Origin: Acholeplasmatales bacterium
GTDB lineage: Bacteria; Bacillota_I; Bacilli_A; Acholeplasmatales; Anaeroplasmataceae
NCBI GenBank assembly: GCA_016288675.1
Contig: JAEELC010000111.1
Span: 1 to 8,929 of the forward strand
DNA: 8,929 nt
Direction of reading: 5' to 3'
Shown here: positions 1-7,108 of the stretch, in pieces
How the letters are laid out: every line of letters begins with the position of its first letter
Numbering within the stretch: the stretch's first letter is position 1
Position numbers and translations under genes: made by a program
Notes under the pieces: generated by a model
Databases searched by the model: none
What the model saw: the letters and a program-made list of their open reading frames with translations, nothing else
Told to the model about the DNA's origin: nothing

Positions 1-1
1 A

Positions 2-742
2 ATCTTTAAGGAAGACTTTATTTCTAAGCTACGTAATAATATTATGACTGCTGAAAGTGAAATCTCAAAGATTAATGAAACATTATCTAATATTCCATTT
101 GGTAATGATAGATATGAATTCATCTTCCCTAAGTCAAAGGAATATGGTGGATTCTATGATATGTTTAAGAGCGAAGATGTTTCTGATGGTAATTCAATCT
201 TTACAACTGATTTTGAAAAGACATATAATCAACAACTTGATGAATTATTCACTTAAATTGCCAGTGATTAATTAGATGATAATACAACATTTAATACATT
301 TACTGATTATCGTACTTATATGGATTACGATATTAAGATTACAAACCAATTTGGTGAATCTATGCTATACTCAAAAGTATTTAGAGAAAAATCCGGTGGT
401 GAAACACAGGTACCTTTCTATGTAGCAATTATTGCTTCATTTGTACGTATTTATACTCAAAATAACAAGTCTGCTATTGGTCTTGTTATGTTAGATGAAG
501 TATTTGACAAGATGGATACTGCTCGTATGCGTTCTATGTTGAATTTCATGACTAGTATGCCTCTACAATTTATTCTTGCTTGTCCTCCACAAAGAATGAA
601 TATTCTTCAAGACTTTATGGACACAACTTTAGTTGTATTTAGAAAAGGTACTAAATCTCAAGTTATTCCTGTTTCTAAAAAGGAAGATGTTGAAGAAGCA
701 CGTGCTCAAGCAAGTGTAGCTAGTGAACAAGGAGAATTCTAA
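2..742 (+). pseudogene. JetC/MukB-like SMC ATPase, C-terminal part, interrupted by two in-frame TAA codons
   Basis: The reading frame is open from the left edge, so the N-terminus and Walker A lie outside the window. The visible part resembles the head end of Wadjet JetC and related MukB/MksB-type ATPases, which act with kleisin-like partners to extrude and cleave or restrain DNA. Seen in the sequence: an 'IPFGNDRYEF' segment, a 'FTDYRTYMDYDI' segment, the ABC signature SGGET (nt 392-406) followed by 'QVPFYVAI', Walker B 'LVMLDE' with D at 494 and E at 497, the D-loop-like 'FDKMD', and 'ILACPP' near the end. TAA codons at 254-256 and 269-271 break the frame, yet the family-like sequence continues in the same frame on both sides. 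Each could come from GAA or CAA by one substitution. The next in-frame ATG (320) has no Shine-Dalgarno site, so a separate second protein is not well supported. Decay, sequence error or readthrough remain possible. The family call is from motifs, not a search. Confidence 0.72.
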
Positions 743-1053
743 TGGGATTATTTCATAAAGAAGAAGAACAAGATAATTATGTAAAAGCTAGTGAACGTAT
801 GGTTATGGAACAATTAAATGATGATGATAACCGTGCAACTGTACTAGTTGATAAATTAAAAAATGGTAACCCTCTAGTATTAAATTTTAAGAAACTTGAT
901 ATTATGGCAGCAAATAAGCTTCTTGCGTTTTTCGCAGGAGCTACTTATGCCATTGGTGGTAATACTGTTAAAGTAAATGAAACTACTTATTTATTTGCAC
1001 GCCAAGAAGATTTTAATGATGGTTCATTAAATGAATTCTTAGCAACATTATAA
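742..1053 (+). CDS. sepF: Cell division protein SepF, short form
   Basis: SepF binds the C-terminal tail of FtsZ, polymerises into rings or arcs and helps anchor the Z ring to the membrane. The core matches the family well: 'RATVLVDKLKNGNPLVLNFKKLDIMAANKLLAFFAGATYAIGG' followed by 'TTYLFARQEDF' in residues about 31-93. The protein is 103 aa against about 150 in Bacillus subtilis. The shortage is at the N-terminus, where only about 30 residues (MGLFHKEEEQ onward, acidic) precede the core, so the usual amphipathic membrane helix and linker are much reduced. The start is supported by AAGGAG at 729-734, seven bases upstream, and the ATG shares one base with the TAA of the upstream JetC-like frame (TAATG), which suggests translational coupling. 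The isoleucyl-tRNA synthetase unit follows, as in the Bacillus ylm-divIVA-ileS region but without ylmG, ylmH and divIVA. Confidence 0.9.
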   Translation: MGLFHKEEEQDNYVKASERMVMEQLNDDDNRATVLVDKLKNGNPLVLNFKKLDIMAANKLLAFFAGATYAIGGNTVKVNETTYLFARQEDFNDGSLNEFLATL

Positions 1054-1064
1054 ATATAAAGGTA

Positions 1065-1093
1065 TTGTTTTATTTATAAAAAAAGTTTATAAT
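1065..1093 (+). promoter_or_regulatory. SigA-type promoter for the ileS leader
   Basis: TTGTTT (1065-1070) and a perfect TATAAT (1088-1093) are separated by 17 bases, just after sepF. The -35 is weak (three of six), the -10 is exact. Transcription would start near 1100, giving a leader of about 250 nt that contains the whole T-box. Confidence 0.6.
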
Positions 1094-1110
1094 AACAAAC
1101 GTATTTATAA

Positions 1111-1329
1111 AATCTTTGAAACAGACGTAGTAAATTATATAAATTTTAAAGCGACTAACGTATGGTGTGAGGTTAGAAAATTTGATTTACTTGTATCACT
1201 GTGGAGATGATTATGTGATAAGCATAATCCGTATCAGGCGTTAACGATAATGAGTGTAGGTAATAATTATTATCTAAACAAAGGTGGTAACACGTTTATT
1301 CAAGCGTCCTTTATTAGGGCGCTTTTTTT
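1111..1329 (+). promoter_or_regulatory. Isoleucine T-box riboswitch leader (specifier AUC)
   Basis: This leader senses uncharged tRNA-Ile and permits read-through into ileS. Stem I can be drawn from the sequence: ACAG 1121-1124 with CTGT 1199-1202, AGTAAAT 1129-1135 with ATTTACT 1185-1191, AAATTTT 1141-1147 with AAAATTT 1177-1183, and CTAAC 1155-1159 with GTTAG 1172-1176. The 3' side of the internal loop holds ATC (1195-1197) followed by A, the expected place and context of the specifier codon. AGCGA (1150-1154) and GGTGTGAG (1164-1171) match the usual distal bulge and apical loop. A further hairpin pairs GATTATG 1209-1215 with CATAATC 1223-1229. The T-box core AAAGGTGGTAACACG (1280-1294) pairs with CGTCCTTT (1305-1312) as antiterminator. 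Its TGGT bulge fits an ACCA tRNA end with discriminator A. Confidence 0.93.
1302..1329 (+). terminator. T-box-controlled terminator before ileS
   Basis: AAGCGTCC (1302-1309) pairs with GGGCGCTT (1317-1324) around a seven-base loop, with one T-G wobble, and runs into a T tract at 1323-1329. The 5' arm shares bases 1305-1309 with the antiterminator, so the two structures exclude each other, as in transcription-attenuating T-boxes. Confidence 0.92.
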
Positions 1330-1347
1330 ATTTATTAGGAGGATATT

Positions 1348-4065
1348 ATGAGCGAATTTAAAGATACAGTTAATTTAGGTCATACTGATTTTGAAATGCG
1401 TGGTAACTTAAATAATAAGGAACCAAAGATTCAAGAAGAATGGGCTAAAAAAGACGTTTATAAGAAGCGTTTAGAAAAGAATGAAAAGTGTGAACAATAC
1501 ACTATTCATGATGGTCCACCATATGCAAATGGTGCTATTCATTTAGGTCATGCATTAAATAAGATTTTAAAGGACATTATTGTTCGTTATAAGAATATGA
1601 ATGGTTTCTATTCTTTATATATTCCAGGTTGGGATACTCATGGTTTACCAATTGAAAATGCTATTCAAAAGCAAGGTGTTAACCGTAAGGAAATGGATAC
1701 TGCTTCATTCCGTGATTTATGTGATAAGTATGCTCATGAACAAGTTGCTAAGCAAATGGAAGGTTTCAAGCGTCTTGGTGTAGGTGCTGATTGGGAACAT
1801 CCATATATTTCTTTACAACATGAATTTGAACGTGATCAAGTTAGAGTTTTTGGTAAAATGGTAGAAAAAGGTTTAATTTATAAAGGATTAAAGCCTGTAT
1901 ACTGGTCTCCAAGTTCAGAATCAGCTTTAGCTGAAGCTGAAATTGAATATAAAGACATCACTTCAAAAGCTATTTTCTTTACATTTGATTTAGTTGATGG
2001 TAAAGACGCTTTAGCTAATGCTAAATTAATGGTTTGGACAACTACTCCATGGACATTACCATGTAATGTAGCTGTTGCAGCTAACCAAGAATTTGAATAT
2101 GTTGTATTTGATTCAAATAAGGGTAGACTTGTTTGTGCTAAGAGCTTACTTGAAAAATTATCTGAAAAGTTAGGCCTAGAAAATGTTGTTGAAGTAGCTA
2201 CTGTTACTGGTGCTGAACTTGAAAATTTACATGTTAAGCATCCTTTATATGATAGAGAAAGCTTAGTTATCAACGCTGATTATGTAACTGATACTGATGG
2301 TACAGGTTTCGTACACATCGCTCCAGGTTATGGTGAAGATGACTATGTTGCTGCTAAAAAATACAACTTACCTATTTTAGTATATGTAGATGATCATGGT
2401 GTTCAAGGTAAAGAAGCTGGTAAGTATGCTGGATTATTCTATGAAAAATCAGAAGATGTTATCATTGAAGATATGAAGGAAAATGGTTCATTATTATTAC
2501 TAGATCCTATTACTCACTCATATCCACATGACTGGAGAACTAAGAAGCCAGTTATTTTCCGTGCTACTGCTCAATGGTTCGCTTCAATTGACCCTATTAA
2601 GAATGAAATTATGAATGCTATTCATAATGAAGTTAAGTGGGACCCAGTTTGGGGTGAAGTTCGTCTTGGTAATATGATTCAAGATAGACATGATGGGTGT
2701 ATTTCTCGTCAAAGAGCTTGGGGTGTTCCTCTTCCTGTATTCTACTGTGAAGATGGTGAACCAGTTCTTGATCCAGAAGTTATTGAACATGTTGCTAAGA
2801 TTTTTGAAGAATTTGGTTCAACTGAATGGTATAGAAGAGATGCTAAAGATCTTTTACCAGAAGGTTATACTAATTCACATTCTCCAAATGGTAAATTCCG
2901 TAAGGAAACTGACATTATGGACGTATGGTTTGACTCAGGTTCAAGTTATATGACTTTATTCAGAAGAGGATTAAAATTCCCTGCTGATTTATATCTAGAA
3001 GGTAGTGACCAATATAGAGGTTGGTTTAACTCTTCAATCATTACTAGCGTTGCCACATTTGGACACGCTCCATACAAGAAAGTATTATCACATGGTTTCA
3101 CTCTTGACGGTAAAGGTCAAAAGATGAGTAAGTCATTAGGTAATACTGTTGACCCAATTAAGGTTTGCAACCAATATGGTGCTGACATTTTACGTTCTTG
3201 GGCAGCTAACGTTGACTTTAGAAGTGACATGGTTATGTCTGAAGATCTTTTAAAGCAAGTTTCTGACTCATATCGTAAGATTCGTAATACAATTAAATTC
3301 TTACTTGCAAATATTGATGGATTTAATCCGAATACTGAAGCTGTTCCATTTGAAAAGCTTCCTTCAGTAGATAAATATATGTTAATTAGACTTAACGAAT
3401 TCGTTCGTGATGTTAAGGCTAGTTATGATGATTTCCAATTCAATGATGTATGTAAGTTAATCAATTCATTTGTTGCTAATGAATTATCAAGCTTCTATTT
3501 AGACTTTACTAAGGATATTTTATATATCGAAGAAGAAAAGTCATTTGCTCGTGTTGCAGTACAAACTGTACTATATAAGACAGCTTACGCTTTAATTACA
3601 TTAATTGCGCCAATCTGCCCACATACAGCTTCTGAAGCTTATTCATTCTTACCATATGCAACTGAAGAAGATGCATATTTAGCTGATTTACCAAGCGTTG
3701 TTGATTATTCTAAGTATGATTCTTTAAAGGCTAATTTTGATAAGTTTATGAACGAATACCGTCCACAAATTTTAAAGGCTTTAGAAGAAGCACGTGCTAA
3801 TAAAGTAATCGGTAAGTCATTCTCAGCTAAATTAACATTTACTTTAGATGCTGAAGCTAAGAAGTTATTTGAAGCATTAGATACAAATATCGGTCAAATC
3901 CTTATCGTTTCTCAAGTTGAATATGTAGATGGAGATTCATTTGAAGTTTCTGTTTCTCCAGCAGTAGGTGAGGTTTGTGAACGTTGCCGTGCTACAGTTC
4001 AATTCGTTAATACAAATGGTCTATGCCAACGTTGCCAATCAATCGTTGACAAGATGGTTAAGTAA
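1348..4065 (+). CDS. ileS: Isoleucyl-tRNA synthetase
   Basis: Class I cytoplasmic aminoacyl-tRNA synthetase that charges tRNA-Ile and edits misactivated valine. The 905-aa length is normal for the bacterial type. The HIGH motif appears as HLGH at residues 65-68 within 'PPYANGAIHLGHALNK'. 'GWDTHGLPIE' follows near residue 95, the CP1 editing domain begins around the threonine-rich TTTPWT at 231-236, 'DVWFDSGSS' lies before the second half of the Rossmann fold, and KMSKS is at 592-596. An anticodon-binding helical domain follows. The end carries a four-cysteine zinc site (C877, C880, C893, C896), typical of the bacterial, mupirocin-sensitive type. AGGAGG at 1337-1342 sits five bases before the ATG. 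Expression is governed by the isoleucine T-box directly upstream. The stop codon overlaps the surE start as TAATG, and all tryptophans use TGG. The gene looks intact. Confidence 0.98.
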   Translation: MSEFKDTVNLGHTDFEMRGNLNNKEPKIQEEWAKKDVYKKRLEKNEKCEQYTIHDGPPYANGAIHLGHALNKILKDIIVRYKNMNGFYSLYIPGWDTHGLPIENAIQKQGVNRKEMDTASFRDLCDKYAHEQVAKQMEGFKRLGVGADWEHPYISLQHEFERDQVRVFGKMVEKGLIYKGLKPVYWSPSSESALAEAEIEYKDITSKAIFFTFDLVDGKDALANAKLMVWTTTPWTLPCNVAVAANQEFEYVVFDSNKGRLVCAKSLLEKLSEKLGLENVVEVATVTGAELENLHVKHPLYDRESLVINADYVTDTDGTGFVHIAPGYGEDDYVAAKKYNLPILVYVDDHGVQGKEAGKYAGLFYEKSEDVIIEDMKENGSLLLLDPITHSYPHDWRTKKPVIFRATAQWFASIDPIKNEIMNAIHNEVKWDPVWGEVRLGNMIQDRHDGCISRQRAWGVPLPVFYCEDGEPVLDPEVIEHVAKIFEEFGSTEWYRRDAKDLLPEGYTNSHSPNGKFRKETDIMDVWFDSGSSYMTLFRRGLKFPADLYLEGSDQYRGWFNSSIITSVATFGHAPYKKVLSHGFTLDGKGQKMSKSLGNTVDPIKVCNQYGADILRSWAANVDFRSDMVMSEDLLKQVSDSYRKIRNTIKFLLANIDGFNPNTEAVPFEKLPSVDKYMLIRLNEFVRDVKASYDDFQFNDVCKLINSFVANELSSFYLDFTKDILYIEEEKSFARVAVQTVLYKTAYALITLIAPICPHTASEAYSFLPYATEEDAYLADLPSVVDYSKYDSLKANFDKFMNEYRPQILKALEEARANKVIGKSFSAKLTFTLDAEAKKLFEALDTNIGQILIVSQVEYVDGDSFEVSVSPAVGEVCERCRATVQFVNTNGLCQRCQSIVDKMVK

Positions 4066-4787
4066 TGAAAATTTTAATTACTAATGACGATGGGATTAGC
4101 TCAAAGCTAATCCCATTTGTTTTTGAAGAACTTATTTCACGGGGTCATGAAGTTATTGTTTGTGTTCCTGATAAAAATAATTCAGCTGTATCACAAGCTA
4201 TTAGATTTTGGGAATATAAAGATAATAAGCTAACTAAAATTAATGATCACACCTATACTCATCCTGGCACACCTGCGGATGGTATAGTTTATTATTTAAA
4301 AGAATTTGAGAAACCGGATTTGATTATTTCTGGCATTAATATTGGACTAAATGCCGGAACAGATATTCAATATAGTGGTACTATTGGTGCTGCTAGTGAA
4401 GCAATTAATTTTAATATTCCGTCAGTTGCAATTTCTGCGGATAATAATGCAAGTGATGAAACTATAAAAAGAGGACTTAAGCTCGTTTTAGATAAAATAT
4501 TTGCTAATAATTTATATTCTAATGAATACGTATTTTCTTTTAATATTCCTTATGAAATTAGGGATGAGAAAATTATTTTAGCTCCTTTAAATAAAGGAAT
4601 TGATGTTGGAGAAACAAAAAAAGAATATGAAAGCTTATCAAATTTAAGTACTCATTATGTTAAAAATGTAGGTAAAAATACTGATCTATATTATTTATTA
4701 AAGGGCTATATTACAGCAACTCCTATACTTGTTGATCGTACTAATAGCCAAATTATGCCTAAAATATCGATTTTTTTTGACATTTAG
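4065..4787 (+). CDS. surE: 5'-nucleotidase SurE (stationary-phase survival phosphatase)
   Basis: SurE is a metal-dependent cytoplasmic phosphatase that hydrolyses nucleoside 5'- and 3'-monophosphates and some short polyphosphates. The 240-aa length is normal. Seen motifs: TNDDG at residues 6-10 (metal ligands D8 and D9), S40 in 'DKNNSAVSQAIR', PGTPADG at 67-73, and 'SGINIGLNAGTDIQYSGTIGAASE' from residue 89, which includes the conserved N92 and the YSGT phosphate region. The ATG shares its A with the ileS stop codon and no clear Shine-Dalgarno site precedes it, so translation probably depends on ribosomes finishing ileS. A terminator-like hairpin lies 25-50 bases inside the gene. The 3' end contains a run of eight T and the promoter of the next gene. 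The substrate is presumably a nucleotide, in keeping with the deoC-deoD genes downstream, but that link is inference. Confidence 0.93.
   Translation: MKILITNDDGISSKLIPFVFEELISRGHEVIVCVPDKNNSAVSQAIRFWEYKDNKLTKINDHTYTHPGTPADGIVYYLKEFEKPDLIISGINIGLNAGTDIQYSGTIGAASEAINFNIPSVAISADNNASDETIKRGLKLVLDKIFANNLYSNEYVFSFNIPYEIRDEKIILAPLNKGIDVGETKKEYESLSNLSTHYVKNVGKNTDLYYLLKGYITATPILVDRTNSQIMPKISIFFDI
4090..4124 (+). terminator. Terminator-like hairpin inside the 5' end of surE
   Basis: Bases 4090-4100 (ATGGGATTAGC) and 4106-4116 (GCTAATCCCAT) are exact inverted copies around the five-base loop TCAAA, giving an 11-bp stem. The downstream tail runs TTTGTTTTT (4116-4124). It has the form of an intrinsic terminator but lies in codons 9-20 of surE. 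The tail is broken by one G, so efficiency is uncertain. No other terminator is visible after ileS. Confidence 0.5.
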
Positions 4788-4805
4788 CACTAAAATTGAT
4801 AAAAT
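4777..4805 (+). promoter_or_regulatory. SigA-type promoter for the 283-aa gene
   Basis: A perfect TTGACA (4777-4782) lies in the last codons of surE, followed after exactly 17 bases by TAAAAT (4800-4805), five of six to consensus. Transcription would start near 4812. An imperfect palindrome with CTAAA/TTTAG ends (4790-4809) covers the -10 element and might be an operator, though AT-rich sequence makes chance likely. Confidence 0.72.
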
Positions 4806-4818
4806 TTAGATAGACAAT

Positions 4819-4825
4819 GGAAGTG
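4819..4825 (+). promoter_or_regulatory. Ribosome binding site that favours the start at 4832
   Basis: GGAAGTG stands six bases before the ATG at 4832. The in-frame ATG at 4817 has no such site and would fall only about five bases from the predicted transcription start, so 4832 is the better start. Confidence 0.55.
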
Positions 4826-4831
4826 ATTTTT

Positions 4832-5683
4832 ATGATTTTTAGATATTACTTTCTTAAAGAGGGTAACCGTGTATATGATAAGAGTGAATTAATCACTTTT
4901 TTAAAAGCCAATCCATACATTCGTTTAGAAGATGAAGGCATGATTAAAAAAGCTATTTATCATAATCCAAATTTAAAATTAGATGCTACATTTGTATTCA
5001 ATAATAAATCCATTATTGAGCGTATTGAACGTTTAAATCCTAAATATTTAGATTTAAATATTTATGTAGAAATTCCTGTTTTAACTAACACATATAAAGT
5101 TAATAGAATTATTGATATTATTCAAGAGATTTGTTTTAGATTTGACTTTGCAGTATACAACGAGTACTTTGAAGATGTATCTAAATTTGATAGATCATTG
5201 CTTGTTAGTGTATTCAATCTAGTTAAAAAGGCTTATAAAAAAAGATATGAGGATGAATTTGTTGCATATTCAAAAATTAATCCTGATTTACTAGATAATA
5301 TTTACGCATTCCTTGATAATAAAGCTCAAATTGAAACTGAAACAGATTTAAAAGCTTTAAATTATGTTTTCTTACGTGAAAATGATACTAGAAATGCATA
5401 TACATGCTTAGATTTGACATTTGATCAAGGATTCTTAATTCCACCAGCTTGTAAGCTAGCTAGATATATTAAAGATGGCAAATATGTAGTTATAAGCTAT
5501 GAAGAATTAATTAAGAAAATTGGTAAGTATTGCAAGAATGTAACTAATTTGTCTAGTTTAAATGTTCTAGCTGTTGAAGATAAATATGTTAGAAAAATTA
5601 ATAAGGTTTTGACAAAGACTAATTTTGATAAAGTTATAGTTCCTCTAAGTGAGGTTGAACTAGATCAAATATTAGATTTGTAA
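4832..5683 (+). CDS. Uncharacterised 283-aa protein in the nucleoside salvage cluster
   Basis: I do not recognise this protein. It is soluble-looking, with no signal peptide or membrane segment, begins MIFRYYFLKEGNRVYDKSEL and is rich in Lys, Asp, Tyr and Asn. There are few cysteines and no evident nucleotide-binding loop or catalytic signature. A central stretch near residues 79-137 ('LTNTYKVNRIIDIIQEICFRFDFAVY', then 'FDRSLLVSVFNLVKKAYKKRYEDEF', with residues between) looks like the most ordered part, a strand-helix arrangement. The C-terminal third holds 'KDGKYVVISYEELIKKIGKYC'. An alternative in-frame ATG at 4817 would add five residues, but the ribosome site and promoter position favour 4832. 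It has its own near-consensus promoter and lies 45 bases after surE and 26 bases before deoC, so it probably leads a transcript with deoC and deoD. Its codons look native. Function is unknown. Confidence 0.82.
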   Translation: MIFRYYFLKEGNRVYDKSELITFLKANPYIRLEDEGMIKKAIYHNPNLKLDATFVFNNKSIIERIERLNPKYLDLNIYVEIPVLTNTYKVNRIIDIIQEICFRFDFAVYNEYFEDVSKFDRSLLVSVFNLVKKAYKKRYEDEFVAYSKINPDLLDNIYAFLDNKAQIETETDLKALNYVFLRENDTRNAYTCLDLTFDQGFLIPPACKLARYIKDGKYVVISYEELIKKIGKYCKNVTNLSSLNVLAVEDKYVRKINKVLTKTNFDKVIVPLSEVELDQILDL

Positions 5684-5709
5684 AAATAGAAATGAGGTAA
5701 TTTTTTATT

Positions 5710-6357
5710 ATGGATTCAAAATTATTTGACCACACATTATTAAAGGCTTTTGCTACAAAGGAAGAAATCTTAAATCTTTGTGCAGAAGCTCGTAAGTACA
5801 ACACTAAATCAGTATGCGTAAATCCTTATTGGATTGAAACTGCTCGTGAAGCTTTAAAAGGTTCTGAAGTATTAGTATGTACAGTTATTGGTTTCCCTCT
5901 AGGAGCAAATACTATTGAAACAAAAGTATTTGAAACTAAGGATGCTGTTGCTCGTGGTGCTCAAGAATGCGACATCGTTATTAATATCGGTGAAGCTAAG
6001 AAGCACAACTATGCTTATATCGAAAAAGAATTAAAAGCTTTCGTAGAAGCTGCTGGTAAGGATGTTTTAACAAAGGTTATTATTGAAACTTGCTACTTAA
6101 CTGATGAAGAAAAGGTAGAAGTATGCAAAGCTGCTGTTAGAGCTGGTGTAGATTTCGTTAAGACATCAACTGGATTTGGCACTTATGGTGCTAAGGTTGA
6201 AGATGTAGCATTAATGAGAAAGACTGTTGGTCCAAATGTAGGTGTTAAGGCTTCTGGTGGTATTCACCATGCAGCTGAAGTTCATGCTATGGTTGAAGCA
6301 GGTGCTAATAGAATTGGTTGTTCTGCATCTGTTCAATGTATTGAGGAGGATAAGTAA
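5710..6357 (+). CDS. deoC: Deoxyribose-phosphate aldolase
   Basis: DeoC (DERA) is a cytoplasmic class I aldolase that splits 2-deoxyribose 5-phosphate into glyceraldehyde 3-phosphate and acetaldehyde, the last step of deoxynucleoside breakdown. The 215-aa TIM-barrel protein has normal length. The Schiff-base lysine is K151 in '[14 protein letters not shown]', the second essential lysine is K180 in 'VKASGGI', and D88 in 'ECDIVINIG' corresponds to the proton-relay aspartate. 'SVCVNPYWI' (from residue 34) and '[10 protein letters not shown]' (from residue 59) are standard. GAGGTAA at 5694-5700 precedes the ATG by nine bases. There is no convincing promoter or terminator in the 26-base gap upstream, so it is probably carried on the transcript from 4812. 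deoD begins two bases after its stop. No DeoB phosphopentomutase, which would connect the two enzymes, is in the window. Confidence 0.97.
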   Translation: MDSKLFDHTLLKAFATKEEILNLCAEARKYNTKSVCVNPYWIETAREALKGSEVLVCTVIGFPLGANTIETKVFETKDAVARGAQECDIVINIGEAKKHNYAYIEKELKAFVEAAGKDVLTKVIIETCYLTDEEKVEVCKAAVRAGVDFVKTSTGFGTYGAKVEDVALMRKTVGPNVGVKASGGIHHAAEVHAMVEAGANRIGCSASVQCIEEDK

Positions 6358-6359
6358 TT

Positions 6360-7100
6360 ATGGCTGAAAAGTTAATTCCAACTCCACATAATGAATGTGG
6401 TGACGCAAGTTTAATTGCTAAGACAGTTTTACTTCCTGGTGATCCACTTCGTGCTAAGTTTATTGCTGACAATTTCTTAACTGATGTTGTTCAATGGAAC
6501 GGTGTACGTAATATGTTTGGTTTCACTGGTAAGTACAACGGTAAGAAAATCTCAGTTATGGGTTCAGGAATGGGTCAACCATCACTTGGTATTTATTGCT
6601 ACGAATTATATAATTTCTATGGTGTAGAAAATATTATTCGTATCGGTTCTGCTGGAGCTTATGCTGAAGACGTTAAGGTATTTGATACAGTTTTAGTTAC
6701 TGAAGCTTATTCAGAATCAACATTTGCTAAGGTTGCTTTCAATATGGGTAGCCATATTATGAAATCTAATTCAGGTTTAAATAAGAAATTACATAAGGCT
6801 GCTGATGAACTAGGTATCGAACTAAAAGACGTTCGTGTACATTCTTCTGATGTATTCTATCATTTAAATCCAAAATTTGATTGGAAAGCTATTCGTGATG
6901 AAAAAGGTTGCAAGCTTGTAGAAATGGAAAGCTTTGCTTTATTTGCTACAGCTAAAGCGTTAAAGAAGAAGGCTACATGCTTACTTACTTGCTCAGATTC
7001 ATTCATTAATCCAGCAAGCAATACTACTGCTGAACAAAGACAAACTTCATTTACAAATATGATGAAGATTGCTTTATCTCTTGCTTCAAATAGAAAGTAG
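6360..7100 (+). CDS. deoD: Purine-nucleoside phosphorylase, DeoD type
   Basis: DeoD phosphorolyses purine ribo- and deoxyribonucleosides to free base and (deoxy)ribose 1-phosphate. Hexameric PNPs of this class accept adenosine as well as inosine and guanosine. The 246-aa protein has normal length. It shows 'TPHNECGD' near the N-terminus (the intersubunit His), the phosphate loop 'LPGDPLRAK' at 25-33, R50 in 'GVRNMFGFTG', 'GSGMGQPS' at 68-75, 'RIGSAGA' at 94-100, 'VEMESFALF' with M189 and E190 binding ribose, D213 in 'CSDSF' and R227 in 'AEQRQTSF'. D213 and R227 match the Asp/Arg pair that protonates the base in this class and supports 6-aminopurine use. GAGGAGG (6343-6349) lies in the end of deoC, ten bases from the ATG, so translation is closely coupled. 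A terminator follows nine bases after the stop. Confidence 0.97.
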   Translation: MAEKLIPTPHNECGDASLIAKTVLLPGDPLRAKFIADNFLTDVVQWNGVRNMFGFTGKYNGKKISVMGSGMGQPSLGIYCYELYNFYGVENIIRIGSAGAYAEDVKVFDTVLVTEAYSESTFAKVAFNMGSHIMKSNSGLNKKLHKAADELGIELKDVRVHSSDVFYHLNPKFDWKAIRDEKGCKLVEMESFALFATAKALKKKATCLLTCSDSFINPASNTTAEQRQTSFTNMMKIALSLASNRK

Positions 7101-7108
7101 TTTTTTAT

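Noticed and set aside
320..742. A separate 140-aa protein starting at ATG 320
   Set aside because: No ribosome site precedes it, it lies in the same frame as the upstream part, and family-like sequence continues upstream of this ATG to the second stop.
1878..2273. Minus-strand frames opposite ileS and mgtE (1878-2273, 2584-2790, 8274-8495)
   Set aside because: They lie antisense to well-conserved coding sequence, have no ribosome sites and no recognisable protein motifs.
5655..5684. Promoter directly before deoC (TTGAAC with a TGTAAA-like -10)
   Set aside because: The -10 matches poorly (four of six) and the spacing is 18. Read-through from the strong promoter at 4777-4805 explains expression better.
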